A program made the position numbers and the translations under genes. Shown in pieces: positions 9,180 through 17,951 of a stretch of DNA of 46,309 nucleotides. The notes beneath the pieces were generated by a model. The model made no database searches and had not been told where the DNA came from. It was given only the letters and a program-made list of their open reading frames with translations. The DNA is from Lachnospiraceae bacterium (GTDB taxonomy: Bacteria; Bacillota; Clostridia; Lachnospirales; Lachnospiraceae): positions 1 to 46,309 of the forward strand of contig JAFZSQ010000069.1 in assembly GCA_017619295.1 (NCBI GenBank). Reading direction: 5' to 3'. The number at the start of each line of letters is the position of its first letter. Position 1 is the first letter of the stretch.

Positions 9180-9927
9180 TAACTATACTCCCTTCCCTGA
9201 TTATTCCCTTTAACTGAAGGGTAATTATCAGGCATAAAACAATGCATAATACTATTACATAAGGTGCTGTCTCATAATTTTCCACCATTTTTTGCAGGTC
9301 TGAAGCAGCTGCGGAAATTGTAATCAATACAAGGTACGTCAATCCGTACAGCCACATAGAAGCATGACGCGGTACATGAGACAGAATAAGCAAAATTATT
9401 GTGTTAATGAAAAGGAAAGGAATCATTCCAAAGGCTATTGTGGTCATAATATCCGCATAAAGCCTGGTCAGGCAAATTACTGTACTTCCTATAATCATGC
9501 ACACATTACCAAAGGCTATGACTATAAGCCTGGCAAGAATTTGCCTTGAATATGAAAAAAACGTCCCCATCTCCACTTCACTCATTTTGTATTTAGCAGA
9601 CCTATATATAAAAGGAATTGAAATAAACGGGAGGCTTCCGCAAAATATGCATATTAATCTTGGATCCATGAGTCCGCCGGGTCCCGTTTTTTGATTAGAT
9701 ATACCAATCAAAATCCCGGCCAGAAAAATAAAGCACATACCCTGTACCAACCATATTTTCCATGAGACAAACCGCAGTATCCTTATTATCATCAACGGAT
9801 AATTTATTCTCTCGTCGTTTATGGGGAGGCTTCGTATCTTTAAGGCAGCTTGCTCTTGTTTCCGAGGCCCTTCCTTCGGCGTGGCTTCGGACAAGGCTTT
9901 CTTTAGAAACATTTCTGTTTTATTCAC
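9151..9927 (-). CDS. Integral membrane protein of sigma factor/ABC operon (possible anti-sigma)
   Basis: 258 residues with a GTG start (9925-9927), preceded by AGGGGGG and one base after the sigma-factor stop. The first 50 residues are charged and cytoplasmic-looking. Six hydrophobic segments follow, including LVQGMCFIFLAGILIGI, LICIFCGSLPFISIPFI, IVIAFGNVCMIIGSTVICL and VIVLCIVLCLIITLQL. I do not recognise a named family. A soluble N-terminus plus membrane domain directly behind an ECF sigma gene is the usual place for an anti-sigma factor. It could equally be a third transporter subunit. No zinc-binding anti-sigma motif (HxxxCxxC) is present. Confidence 0.7.
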   Translation of the reverse strand: MNKTEMFLKKALSEATPKEGPRKQEQAALKIRSLPINDERINYPLMIIRILRFVSWKIWLVQGMCFIFLAGILIGISNQKTGPGGLMDPRLICIFCGSLPFISIPFIYRSAKYKMSEVEMGTFFSYSRQILARLIVIAFGNVCMIIGSTVICLTRLYADIMTTIAFGMIPFLFINTIILLILSHVPRHASMWLYGLTYLVLITISAAASDLQKMVENYETAPYVIVLCIVLCLIITLQLKGIIREGSIVSGINNKECY

Positions 9928-9928
9928 C

Positions 9929-10459
9929 TTAAAACCCCCCTCTCATATTTTTTTCAATATTCTTCAGCGCTTTTCTCAGGTTGGACTGACAAGTCCTCAG
10001 ATTACTGCCCGTCACCGCAGCAATCTCCTTTAGCGTAAGATTCTCTGAATATTTCAGAATAACCATTTCCCGCTGTTTTTCTGTAAGAGGCTCCAAGAGT
10101 TTTCCCAAATCTATTTCCGATTCGATATTGTCATATCCCCTTTCGATATAACTTAGCTCGGTATCTGCTATATCCCCTACAGAAACCTCCGAATTCGTTT
10201 TTTTCCTGTTACGGTCAATACAAATGTTTAGTGCGATTTTATACAAGTACGCTTTGAAAGTTCCCGTATTTTTGTATGCCCCCATAAATCGCACCGCTTT
10301 ATAAAATGTCTCCTGGGTCGCATCCTCCGCTTCTTCCGGAGATTTTGTATGCCAGCAACAGTACTTGTATATTTCCGCGTAGTACAAGCCAAGGAGCTCA
10401 TCCAGGGCAGACTTATCCCCCCGCTTGGCTTTCCTTATTAAATTTTTCTCCGGGTTCAA
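9929..10459 (-). CDS. ECF-type RNA polymerase sigma factor
   Basis: About 176 residues. Region 2 (YKYCCWHTKSPEEAEDATQE through AYLYKIALNICIDRNRK) and region 4 (PLTEKQREMVILKYSENLTL with the helix-turn-helix ending RTCQSNLRKAL) are clear. An ATG at 10477 is in frame, but the strong GGGGAGGGG ribosome site lies between it and the two consecutive TTG codons at 10462 and 10459, so TTG initiation is much more likely (10459 gives the best spacing). A TATAAT box sits at 10492-10497 but has no good -35. The sigma factor heads an operon with a membrane protein and an ABC-2 exporter, suggesting autoregulated envelope-stress or export control. Confidence 0.9.
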   Translation of the reverse strand: MNPEKNLIRKAKRGDKSALDELLGLYYAEIYKYCCWHTKSPEEAEDATQETFYKAVRFMGAYKNTGTFKAYLYKIALNICIDRNRKKTNSEVSVGDIADTELSYIERGYDNIESEIDLGKLLEPLTEKQREMVILKYSENLTLKEIAAVTGSNLRTCQSNLRKALKNIEKNMRGGF

Positions 10460-10529
10460 CAAGGCCCCTCCCCTCATTTTTCGCGTCCTGCATTATATAT
10501 AACGATTCTACAAGGAAAAATGATTACCC

Positions 10530-12731
10530 TTAATTAAATCCCATATAGAATCTTATATACTTAAGCAAATTTGCCTTCTTCAATGCAGATAACAGTTTCT
10601 GCTTTGTTAAGGCTGCTCCCTTCACTGCCCTTTCTTTCTCTATATCTCCTCTGTACAGATACTTCTCATACCCTTCGAGGAATGAGAAGTCTTCGGTTTT
10701 TTCCAAAAGAAGTCTTTCCCGATACTCATGCAAAGTCTCATTGTCTTTCATGGGATTTCCGGAAAGTCGAAGGATTCTTATGTTTTGCCTGCAAAGGCTC
10801 ACAAACTTATCCTCTTCCTTCATCTTTTCAAAACGTCTCGCCATAATCATGTTGGCAATTACATAAACCAGGGTGATAAAGACAATACCCATAACTATGG
10901 GAATCACTATGGTATACCACTTAATTCTGATAGTTACCGTATCCTCATTTTCTGGCAAAACCGAAAGATTCTCATAAGCGGAAGCATTGTACGCAGGAGT
11001 CGGTTGAACCGTCTGCGCGGGTGTTCCATCTTCCGTCACCCAGTATGAATTGTTTACGTAAGCAGGTGTGGGTTCATAGGCTACCCAGCCGGCGTTGTCG
11101 TAATAAACCTCAGGCCAAGCGTGGGCCCAGGTGGACTTCACGGTAATCTTCCTGTTTCCCTTTGGGTAGACTATATATCCCTGAGCGTATCTGGCGGGGA
11201 TTCCCTCTGCTCTGGCCAGAAGAACAAAGGCTGTGGCAAAGTGGCTGCAAAAGCCCTCCCTGCTTTCAAGCACAAAATAGTCCAGAAAATCACTCTCGTT
11301 CTTTATGCTTTCAGGCAGCGCACCCGGTGTCTCCGAGTAGGTAAAGCTTCTTAAAAGCTCTTCAAGCCTGTCTATCTTATCAACATCGCTTTCCGCCCCT
11401 CTATATACCTCATCCATGAATTCTCTCAGTTTAGGGGAGAGGACGACGGTTTTGCCATAGGTTTCTTTTATGTGGTCTACGTGGGCAAGATAATCCTCGT
11501 AGCTGCAATTGGGGATTCGGTCCGTATTTAACTGGTATTCATACTGCAGGTACCTTTCCCTTGTGGGGGCCTTCCCCGCTTTCAGGTACTCTTTAAAATC
11601 CGAGTTGCCGGTGTTAAGCCTGTAATATGAAACGGCATACTTACTCTCGTAAGCTCTGGTTTCAGGCCACAAAAGATCGCCTCCGACCTCAGAGAATTCA
11701 TCCGTGTCAAGGTCTCTGAATGTAGGCACGGACTTAAGGGGTACGAAGGGATGATTCGTTTTCATTCGAACAAATTCAACCTTCATATATGTCTTTAAGG
11801 CAAAATCTTCGGGATTCTTTGTGTAATCATTTATGGAAGCCCACATGCCAACCGTGTCCATAATTACGTCAGGAGCGGGGGAAGTGTCCTCATCCGACCA
11901 CTCTCTTCCGTCGAAACTGCTGAAGGTTTTGCCTGAAAGCTTTATCTCTCCCACAGAAGAGTTAACGTCAGATAAAATCATTACCTCTTTTTCGTTTTTC
12001 CCCGCTTCATCCGCAAGCAATCCTCTGTCAGAAAAGCCTATGAGCTTTTCTGCGGAATCTCCGGATTTACTGATTGAAAGGCGAATATCAAGCTCCTCGA
12101 TTTTATCCTTGGCCACCTGATAAATCTTTTTTGCAAAATTCCAGTCGTAGGGCTTTTTAGGTGCGGGGCTTAAAAGCACCAAAAGGAAAATAAGGAGTAT
12201 AAAAGGTGCCACGTATACCACATGTCCCTTGTGTTCCGTGTACCCTGTTTTATTCCATCTAAGCTGGGTTTCCTCGATAATGGTTAGAAGAAAAAGAAGA
12301 AGCGTTGCGGCCACAAAAATCTTTTCTGTTCTAAAGCCCATGGCTGTGCACACAATAAGCCAGCCAAGACAAGCGATACTAACCACCACCTTGGCTATTC
12401 TTATTCTGCAAATCAACTCTCCAAGAATAAAGGCAAATAGTCCCACAAAGGGAAGCCACAAATAATAGTCTTTGTCGGAGAAAAACTCATGGACAGAGTC
12501 GTTTTTGGACAGGAAAAATCCCGTGGCCAGAATCATAACAAAGACTCCGATGATTATAAGCCGTCCGCTCCATTTGCTTCGTCTGAAGGCCACAAGTATC
12601 CCTGCGATTGCCATTCCGCAAAGAATCATTAAAAAGCCTGTTTTCTCAAGGCCGTAATTCCAGGCAAGCAACGATACTCCACCCATGGCCACGGTCAAAA
12701 CATATATAAGTTCATAAAGAAGGTCTGTCAT
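10530..12731 (-). CDS. Transglutaminase-like membrane protein (DUF3488/TgpA-type)
   Basis: 733 residues. There are five to six N-terminal membrane helices (about residues 1-200) and a large extracellular transglutaminase-core domain. A further helix (IVIPIVMGIVFITLVYVIANMI, about 610-632) and a cytoplasmic DUF4129-like tail follow. The catalytic residues are visible: C495 in EGFCSHFATAF, H537 in TWAHAWPEVY, and an acid at E553 in AYEPTPAY. Glu replaces the usual Asp of the DPTP motif, as in many Gram-positive homologues. It overlaps the DUF58 gene by 4 bp, forming the common MoxR-DUF58-transglutaminase operon. The family is linked to envelope proteins and processing outside the membrane; the substrate is unknown. 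Confidence 0.9.
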   Translation of the reverse strand: MTDLLYELIYVLTVAMGGVSLLAWNYGLEKTGFLMILCGMAIAGILVAFRRSKWSGRLIIIGVFVMILATGFFLSKNDSVHEFFSDKDYYLWLPFVGLFAFILGELICRIRIAKVVVSIACLGWLIVCTAMGFRTEKIFVAATLLLFLLTIIEETQLRWNKTGYTEHKGHVVYVAPFILLIFLLVLLSPAPKKPYDWNFAKKIYQVAKDKIEELDIRLSISKSGDSAEKLIGFSDRGLLADEAGKNEKEVMILSDVNSSVGEIKLSGKTFSSFDGREWSDEDTSPAPDVIMDTVGMWASINDYTKNPEDFALKTYMKVEFVRMKTNHPFVPLKSVPTFRDLDTDEFSEVGGDLLWPETRAYESKYAVSYYRLNTGNSDFKEYLKAGKAPTRERYLQYEYQLNTDRIPNCSYEDYLAHVDHIKETYGKTVVLSPKLREFMDEVYRGAESDVDKIDRLEELLRSFTYSETPGALPESIKNESDFLDYFVLESREGFCSHFATAFVLLARAEGIPARYAQGYIVYPKGNRKITVKSTWAHAWPEVYYDNAGWVAYEPTPAYVNNSYWVTEDGTPAQTVQPTPAYNASAYENLSVLPENEDTVTIRIKWYTIVIPIVMGIVFITLVYVIANMIMARRFEKMKEEDKFVSLCRQNIRILRLSGNPMKDNETLHEYRERLLLEKTEDFSFLEGYEKYLYRGDIEKERAVKGAALTKQKLLSALKKANLLKYIRFYMGFN

Positions 12732-13870
12732 CTGAGCGCCTCCTTTAATTTATCTTCATAACCCACTCTGATAACGCCGGGAGCGCTGATTTGCTCCTCG
12801 GTTACAAGATAAGTAACCGTGGGGGTATTGTTTCCCTCAAGTACAGAAGCCTGTCCCATGTAGCCCTCATCCATGCTGTGGCTTACAAATATAGCTCCAC
12901 TGCTTGCGGCTATATCGGGAGCACTCATGGTAAAACCATAGAGTTTCTCCGAAGTATTATCCTCGTCAAATGAGAAGGAAGACATGGCTTCATAGAATTC
13001 TTCAAAGTCATCAACTCTCTCAAGAGCATAGGATACGGGGCGGGAATTGTAGGCATACACACATACTCTTATTCCACGCTCCAGATAGTAATATGCAAGG
13101 GCAATGGTTATTTCCAAAAGCTTATTTTCCAGAGGAAGATACTCTTCAGGCTCATAGCTTATGCGCTTGGAATCCATAATGATGCTGATTCCGGGAGCAT
13201 TTTCTCCTATGCGCTTTCTCACCATGGGTTTTCCCGCAGAAGCGGTTACTTTCCAGTTTATGCTCCTTATGTCATCACCGGGAATATAGTCTCTTACAAG
13301 CACATCGGGCTCCGTGGTATTTGTAAGAGAGTCTCTGGCAGAAGCAGCCAGTGCATCCAGTGCGGAAACCTCATCCAGAATAACCAGCCTCGGAATAACC
13401 TTAACCGTAAGGGTTTCCCTATTACTGAATGTAAAGTTGAAGAGTTTCAGATAATCTCTGACACTGACCTTTTTGACTCCTACTTCGTACTCCCCCCTGT
13501 ATTTACATATAAGACCTGTTTCCTTCTTTATGCCCTTATGGGGAAAAAGCTCATACTCCGCATTGACGTCAAGGCCGGATATGGTGGAGAAATCGGAGAA
13601 GAAGTCGATTTTGACCCCGGAGAAAGCAAAGAAGTCCTCATTCTGCAGGGTAAAATAAAAAGTAACCGGGCTTTCGGCCACAGCTACTTTCGAATCGATT
13701 CTCTGATAGATTTTAAAGCGCAAAAACATAACTAAAGTGTAGATAGCTGAAACAAAGGGAATAATGAGCATGAAAAAGAAAAACCCGTAGCTCACCGGTC
13801 CACCATAAAAGGATATTGCTATAAGAGACAGGATCAGTAATCCCAAAGCAATCAGTCTGTTTCTACGCAT
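12728..13870 (-). CDS. DUF58 domain protein with two N-terminal membrane helices
   Basis: 380 residues. Two short helices near the N-terminus (LIALGLLILSLIAISFYG and FFMLIIPFVSAIYTLVMFL) anchor it. The DUF58 signature is clear around residue 190-215: VRDYIPGDDIRSINWKVTA, followed by KPMVRKR. A von Willebrand-A-like region follows, starting ISIIMDSK. In this widespread operon type the DUF58 protein is thought to be a client or partner of the MoxR AAA ATPase encoded just before it. The gene begins one base after the moxR stop and overlaps the transglutaminase gene by 4 bp, so all three are translated together. Confidence 0.9.
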   Translation of the reverse strand: MRRNRLIALGLLILSLIAISFYGGPVSYGFFFFMLIIPFVSAIYTLVMFLRFKIYQRIDSKVAVAESPVTFYFTLQNEDFFAFSGVKIDFFSDFSTISGLDVNAEYELFPHKGIKKETGLICKYRGEYEVGVKKVSVRDYLKLFNFTFSNRETLTVKVIPRLVILDEVSALDALAASARDSLTNTTEPDVLVRDYIPGDDIRSINWKVTASAGKPMVRKRIGENAPGISIIMDSKRISYEPEEYLPLENKLLEITIALAYYYLERGIRVCVYAYNSRPVSYALERVDDFEEFYEAMSSFSFDEDNTSEKLYGFTMSAPDIAASSGAIFVSHSMDEGYMGQASVLEGNNTPTVTYLVTEEQISAPGVIRVGYEDKLKEALR

Positions 13871-13871
13871 A

Positions 13872-14792
13872 CTACACCATCGGAACCTTTGCTTTCAAAA
13901 CATTGGTATAGAGAATATTTTCGATATTCTCCTTGGCAATCTTGGCCTCATAGGTCAGGGCCAGTCTATGGTGCAGCACGTTTACGGAAACGGCCTTAAT
14001 ATCATCGGGAGTTACAAAGTCTCTTCCCTCGAGAAATGCCCTTGCCTGGGCAGCTTTAACAAGAAGAATCATGGCTCTGGGGCTGGCACCCATGACAAAG
14101 CGCTTCTCTTCCCTTGTGAGATTGATTATGTCATTGGCGTACTTTAATACGGTGTCCACAATCTTAACCCCTGCCACTTCTTCTCTCATCTTTAAAATGT
14201 CCTCAGCTGTAAGAACACTTTCTATATTCTCAAAGGTTTTGCCGCTAAGCTGATTCTTTGTAAGGTTTATCTCATCTTCAGGCTTAGGGTATCCTATGGA
14301 AAGCTTCATCATGAATCTGTCCATCTGAGCCTCGGGAAGGGGATAGGTTCCCACGAATTCCACGGGGTTCTGTGTGGCAATAACCATAAAGGGCTTGGGA
14401 AGTTCGGTTACTCTTCCGTCCACCGTTACTCTTCCTTCAGCCATGGCTTCAAGAAGACTTGCCTGAGTCTTTGGTGAAGTTCTGTTTATTTCGTCCGCCA
14501 GTATCATCTGGTGCATAATGGCACCCTCTCGGTATTCAAACTCACCGGTTTTCATGTTTAAAATTGACACTCCTGTCACATCTGACGGCAATGTGTCCGG
14601 AGTGAATTGTATTCTTCCGAAATCCAAACTTACTGCCTTTGAAAGGGTTTTGGCCAGAGTGGTTTTGCCCACACCTGGAACATCCTCCAAAAGCACATGT
14701 CCTCCTGCCAGAAGACAAATCAAAAGGTTGTTAACTACTTCTTCGTTTCCAATAAAATATTCGTTTATTATGCCTTTTAGTTTCTTAATCAT
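13872..14792 (-). CDS. MoxR-family AAA+ ATPase
   Basis: 306 residues. AAA_3 ATPase with Walker A EDVPGVGKTTLAK (about residue 35-47), Walker B MILADEINRT, sensor 1 VIATQNPVE, the arginine-finger region GTYPLPEAQMDRFMMKL and a C-terminal lid domain. MoxR proteins act as chaperone-like ATPases that assemble or activate partner von Willebrand-A proteins; the DUF58 protein downstream is the likely partner. A GGGGAG ribosome site precedes the ATG. It is the first gene of its operon, and the inverted repeat 27 bases upstream is the xylA terminator. I found no convincing promoter in this short gap. Confidence 0.93.
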   Translation of the reverse strand: MIKKLKGIINEYFIGNEEVVNNLLICLLAGGHVLLEDVPGVGKTTLAKTLSKAVSLDFGRIQFTPDTLPSDVTGVSILNMKTGEFEYREGAIMHQMILADEINRTSPKTQASLLEAMAEGRVTVDGRVTELPKPFMVIATQNPVEFVGTYPLPEAQMDRFMMKLSIGYPKPEDEINLTKNQLSGKTFENIESVLTAEDILKMREEVAGVKIVDTVLKYANDIINLTREEKRFVMGASPRAMILLVKAAQARAFLEGRDFVTPDDIKAVSVNVLHHRLALTYEAKIAKENIENILYTNVLKAKVPMV

Positions 14793-14818
14793 AACGCTCC
14801 CCGATTCTTTATAAACAT

Positions 14819-14847
14819 AGAGGCACGGTAATACTTACCGTGCCTCT
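14819..14847 (-). terminator. Terminator hairpin downstream of xylA
   Basis: Arms 14819-14830 and 14836-14847 form a perfect 12-bp stem with a 5-base loop, lying 22 bases beyond the xylA stop. The T tract that follows on the minus strand is interrupted. The arm sequence AGAGGCACGGTA is almost the same as that of the xylB terminator. Confidence 0.7.
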
Positions 14848-14869
14848 CATAATACCTACCTTTTATCTC

Positions 14870-16192
14870 TTATGAGAAGAGAATGTTATTCATTACAGAC
14901 TCAAGGTACTCCTGACGTCCTGAACCGGGATCGTTAGGCTTCTTGATGTCGCAAGCGTGTGCAGCGAGCTCTTCAAGAGTTGCTGTGTTGTTGCGGATCT
15001 TCTTACCGAGATCTGTGTTAGAGAAGCTTGAGTATTTCTCCTTAACGAAGTTGTCAATTCTGCCATCCTCAATCATCTCAGCTGCCTTGATAAGACCAAG
15101 TGCGAATGTATCCATACCAAGGATGAATGCATGGAACATATCCTCAGGTGTGTTGGAAGGACGTCTGTTCTTGGAGTCGAAGTTGAATCCACCTGTTAAT
15201 CCGCCGCCCTTAAGCACTTCGTACATAGCAAGTGTTGCATCGTATACGTTGAAGGGGAACTCATCTGTATCCCAACCAAGAAGCATATCACCCTGGTTAG
15301 CATCTACAGAACCGAGCATGCCGTTCATAGCGGATACTCTTAACTCGTGCTGGAATGTATGACCTGCAAGTGTAGCATGGTTAGCCTCGATGTTCATCTT
15401 GAAGTCCTTATCAAGACCGTACTGTTTTAAGAATCCGATTGCTGTAGCAGCATCGAAATCATACTGATGTTTCATGGGCTCCTTCGGCTTAGGCTCGATA
15501 TAGAAGTCTCCCATGAAGCCTTTGCTTCTACCATAGTTAACAGCCATTCTCATGAGCTGAGCGATGTTCTCCTGCTCGAACTTCATATCTGTATTGAGAA
15601 GTGTCTCGTAACCTTCACGGCCGCCCCAGAATACATATCCTCTACCACCGAGTTTGATGGTGATGTCGATAGCCTTCTTAACCTGAGCTGCTGCAAATGA
15701 GTAAACATCTACAGAGTTTGTTGAACCTGCACCGTTCATGAATCTGGGGTTACCAAACATGTTTGCTGTTCCCCATAAGCACTTGATGTTGGTGCCTTTG
15801 GTCTTCTCTAAGATGTAATCTGAAATCTCGTCAAGACGAGCGTTGGTAACATTGATATCTGTAGGATCTTCGGGAACGAGGTCTACATCATGGAAGCAGT
15901 AGTACTCGATACCAAGCTTCTTCATGAATTCGATACCTGCATCAACCTTAGCCTTAGCATGCTCCATTGTTCCGGGCTGTGCTCCGAAAGACTTATCAGC
16001 TGAACCTGCACCAAACATATCAACGCCTGTTGCACAAAGGTTGTGCCACCAAGCCATTGCAAAAGGAAGGTGCTCCTTCATCTTCTTACCCATGATAACT
16101 TTCTCAGGATCATAATATTTGAATGCGAAAGGATTCTTGCTGTCCTTGCCTTCGAACTTGATCTCAGGAATGTTCTTAAAAAACTCTGACAT
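14870..16192 (-). CDS. xylA: Xylose isomerase, class II
   Basis: 440 residues, the class II length. It interconverts D-xylose and D-xylulose with two divalent metals in the cytoplasm. Catalytic features are visible: [10 protein letters not shown] (His/Asp pair), the metal-ligand block [41 protein letters not shown] and the final WDTDEFP. An AAGGAGG ribosome site precedes the ATG. A near-consensus promoter and a palindrome that looks like an operator lie in the divergent xylA-xylB intergenic region. Its product is phosphorylated by XylB, encoded on the opposite strand. The assignment is secure. Confidence 0.98.
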   Translation of the reverse strand: MSEFFKNIPEIKFEGKDSKNPFAFKYYDPEKVIMGKKMKEHLPFAMAWWHNLCATGVDMFGAGSADKSFGAQPGTMEHAKAKVDAGIEFMKKLGIEYYCFHDVDLVPEDPTDINVTNARLDEISDYILEKTKGTNIKCLWGTANMFGNPRFMNGAGSTNSVDVYSFAAAQVKKAIDITIKLGGRGYVFWGGREGYETLLNTDMKFEQENIAQLMRMAVNYGRSKGFMGDFYIEPKPKEPMKHQYDFDAATAIGFLKQYGLDKDFKMNIEANHATLAGHTFQHELRVSAMNGMLGSVDANQGDMLLGWDTDEFPFNVYDATLAMYEVLKGGGLTGGFNFDSKNRRPSNTPEDMFHAFILGMDTFALGLIKAAEMIEDGRIDNFVKEKYSSFSNTDLGKKIRNNTATLEELAAHACDIKKPNDPGSGRQEYLESVMNNILFS

Positions 16193-16232
16193 ATAAAATA
16201 CCTCCTTAAAGTATTAAACCCGAATGGCTACT

Positions 16233-16242
16233 TGCTCGAGCA
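16233..16242. promoter_or_regulatory. Operator candidate of xylA (palindrome)
   Basis: TGCTCGAGCA is a perfect 10-bp palindrome lying roughly 20-30 bases downstream of the predicted xylA transcription start, between promoter and ribosome site. The CG-centred symmetry fits LacI-family operators. A LacI regulator is encoded next to xylB. The pairing of site and regulator is inferred. Confidence 0.5.
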
Positions 16243-16270
16243 CATTGGGCGTTTTTTGGCTTCTGTTACC

Positions 16271-16299
16271 TTTATAGCACAAAAAATATGAACTGTAAA
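16271..16299 (-). promoter_or_regulatory. Promoter of xylA
   Basis: On the minus strand TTTACA (-35, 16294-16299) and TATAAA (-10, 16271-16276) are separated by exactly 17 bases. Each matches five of six consensus positions. It lies about 80 bases before the xylA start. Confidence 0.75.
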
Positions 16300-16320
16300 T
16301 GGGAAAAATGTAAATAATTA

Positions 16321-16350
16321 TTGAATTTTAGTGCGGGTTTGTAGTACGAT
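16321..16350 (+). promoter_or_regulatory. Promoter candidate of xylB
   Basis: TTGAAT (-35, 16321-16326) and TACGAT (-10, 16345-16350) are separated by 18 bases, about 70 bases before the xylB start. The match is weaker than for xylA but the position just before the palindrome at 16362 supports it. Confidence 0.5.
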
Positions 16351-16361
16351 AAAGACAGATT

Positions 16362-16371
16362 TCGTGCACGA
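16362..16371. promoter_or_regulatory. Operator candidate of xylB (palindrome)
   Basis: TCGTGCACGA is a perfect palindrome directly after the predicted xylB -10 box, where a bound repressor would block transcription. A partial second copy of its right half (GCACGAG) follows at once. It shares the pattern of an inverted CG-rich decamer with the xylA-side palindrome. Confidence 0.5.
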
Positions 16372-16418
16372 GCACGAGGAAACTTTGAAAATACGCGACT
16401 TGAGGAGGGTAAGTACAT

Positions 16419-17888
16419 ATGTTATACGTTGGAATCGACTTGGGAACATCTGCCGTTAAACTTTTACTTATGGATGAAATGGGTAAGATTCATAAAGTAG
16501 TTTCTAAAGACTACGAATTATATTTCCCTCATCCCGGTTGGTCAGAGCAGAAACCCGAAGACTGGTATTCCAGATCAATGGAAGGTTTGAAAGAGCTTCT
16601 TAGCGAATGCGACAAGAGCAAGGTTGCAGGAATCAGCTTTGGCGGACAGATGCACGGCCTTGTAATTCTTGATAAGGATGATAACGTAATTCGTCCCGCT
16701 ATTCTCTGGAATGATGGACGTACCACTGAGGAAACAGATTATCTTAACAACACAATAGGCAAGGATAAGCTTTCCCAGTACACAGCAAATATTGCTTTTA
16801 CAGGATTTACAGCACCCAAGATTTTATGGGTAAAGAATAAAGAGCCCGAGAACTTCAAGAAGATTGAGAAGATTATGCTTCCCAAGGACTATCTTGCATA
16901 TAAGCTTTCAGGCGTTCACTGCACAGATGTTTCCGATGCTTCCGGAATGCTTCTTTTCGATGTAAAGAACAGATGCTGGTCCAAGGAAATGATGGAGATC
17001 TGTGATGTTAAGGAATCACAGCTTGCAAAGATTTTCGAAAGCTACGAGACAGTAGGAACCATTAAGCCCGATGTTGCAGCTGAGCTTGGTCTTCCCACAA
17101 CCGTTAAGATTGTTGCAGGTGCCGGCGATAACGCTGCTGCTGCAGTAGGAACAGGTACAGTCGGAGACGGAAGATGTAACATTTCCCTTGGTACAAGCGG
17201 AACAATCTTCATTTCCTCAAAGACCTTCGGAGTTGACAGCTTCAACGCTCTTCACTCCTTTGCACACGCTGACGGAAGTTACCATCTCATGGGTTGTATG
17301 CTTTCAGCCGCATCATGTAACAAGTGGTGGATGGAGGACATCTTAAAGACTACAAACTTTGCAGATGAGCAGAAAGCTATCACAAAGCTTGGTGAGAACC
17401 ACGTATTCTTCCTTCCTTACCTTATGGGTGAACGTTCTCCTCTTAACGATCCCTATGCAAGAGGAACCTTTACCGGTATTACAATGGATACCACAAGAGA
17501 AGACATGACTCAGGCAATCTTAGAGGGCGTCGCTTTTGCACTCAGAGATTCATTCGAAGTTGCAAAGTCTCTCGGAATCAAGATTGACAGAACCAAGATC
17601 TGCGGCGGCGGAGCTAAGAGCCCTCTCTGGAAGAAGATGATTGCAAATATCCTTGGAATCAAGGTTGATGTTATTGAAAGTGAAGAAGGTCCCGGATACG
17701 GCGGAGCAATGCTTGCAGCTGTAGCCTGCGGAGAGTTTAAGAGTGTTGAGGAAGCAGCTGAGAAGCTTGTTAAGGTTGTTGACACTGTTGAACCCGATCC
17801 TGAACTTACCAAGAAGTATGACGAGTGCTACAACAAGTTTAAACAGATTTATCCCGCACTCAAGCCCATCTTCAAGGTTATCGGTTAA
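16419..17888 (+). CDS. xylB: Xylulokinase
   Basis: 489 residues, FGGY carbohydrate kinase family. It phosphorylates D-xylulose to D-xylulose-5-phosphate using ATP. Visible are the N-terminal nucleotide-binding GIDLGTSAVKLLLMDE, the xylulokinase-specific GGQMHGLVI, LWNDGRTTEE, the phosphate-2 region AGAGDNAAAAVGTG, and the C-terminal adenosine motif CGGGAKSPLWKKMI. A GGAGGG ribosome site lies 9 bases before the ATG. It is the only convincing plus-strand gene in the window, divergent from xylA, so a shared control region can regulate both. A terminator follows within 35 bases. Confidence 0.97.
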   Translation: MLYVGIDLGTSAVKLLLMDEMGKIHKVVSKDYELYFPHPGWSEQKPEDWYSRSMEGLKELLSECDKSKVAGISFGGQMHGLVILDKDDNVIRPAILWNDGRTTEETDYLNNTIGKDKLSQYTANIAFTGFTAPKILWVKNKEPENFKKIEKIMLPKDYLAYKLSGVHCTDVSDASGMLLFDVKNRCWSKEMMEICDVKESQLAKIFESYETVGTIKPDVAAELGLPTTVKIVAGAGDNAAAAVGTGTVGDGRCNISLGTSGTIFISSKTFGVDSFNALHSFAHADGSYHLMGCMLSAASCNKWWMEDILKTTNFADEQKAITKLGENHVFFLPYLMGERSPLNDPYARGTFTGITMDTTREDMTQAILEGVAFALRDSFEVAKSLGIKIDRTKICGGGAKSPLWKKMIANILGIKVDVIESEEGPGYGGAMLAAVACGEFKSVEEAAEKLVKVVDTVEPDPELTKKYDECYNKFKQIYPALKPIFKVIG

Positions 17889-17922
17889 TTGACTATAAGA
17901 CTCCTTTTGGAATAAGAATGAA

Positions 17923-17951
17923 AGAGACACGGTGTTCTTTACCGTGCCTCT
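17923..17951 (+). terminator. Terminator of xylB, possibly bidirectional
   Basis: Arms 17923-17933 and 17941-17951 pair over 11 positions with one mismatch and a 7-base loop, followed by a T-rich run. The lacI stop codon lies inside the structure, so the convergent xylB and lacI transcripts probably share it. Confidence 0.75.
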
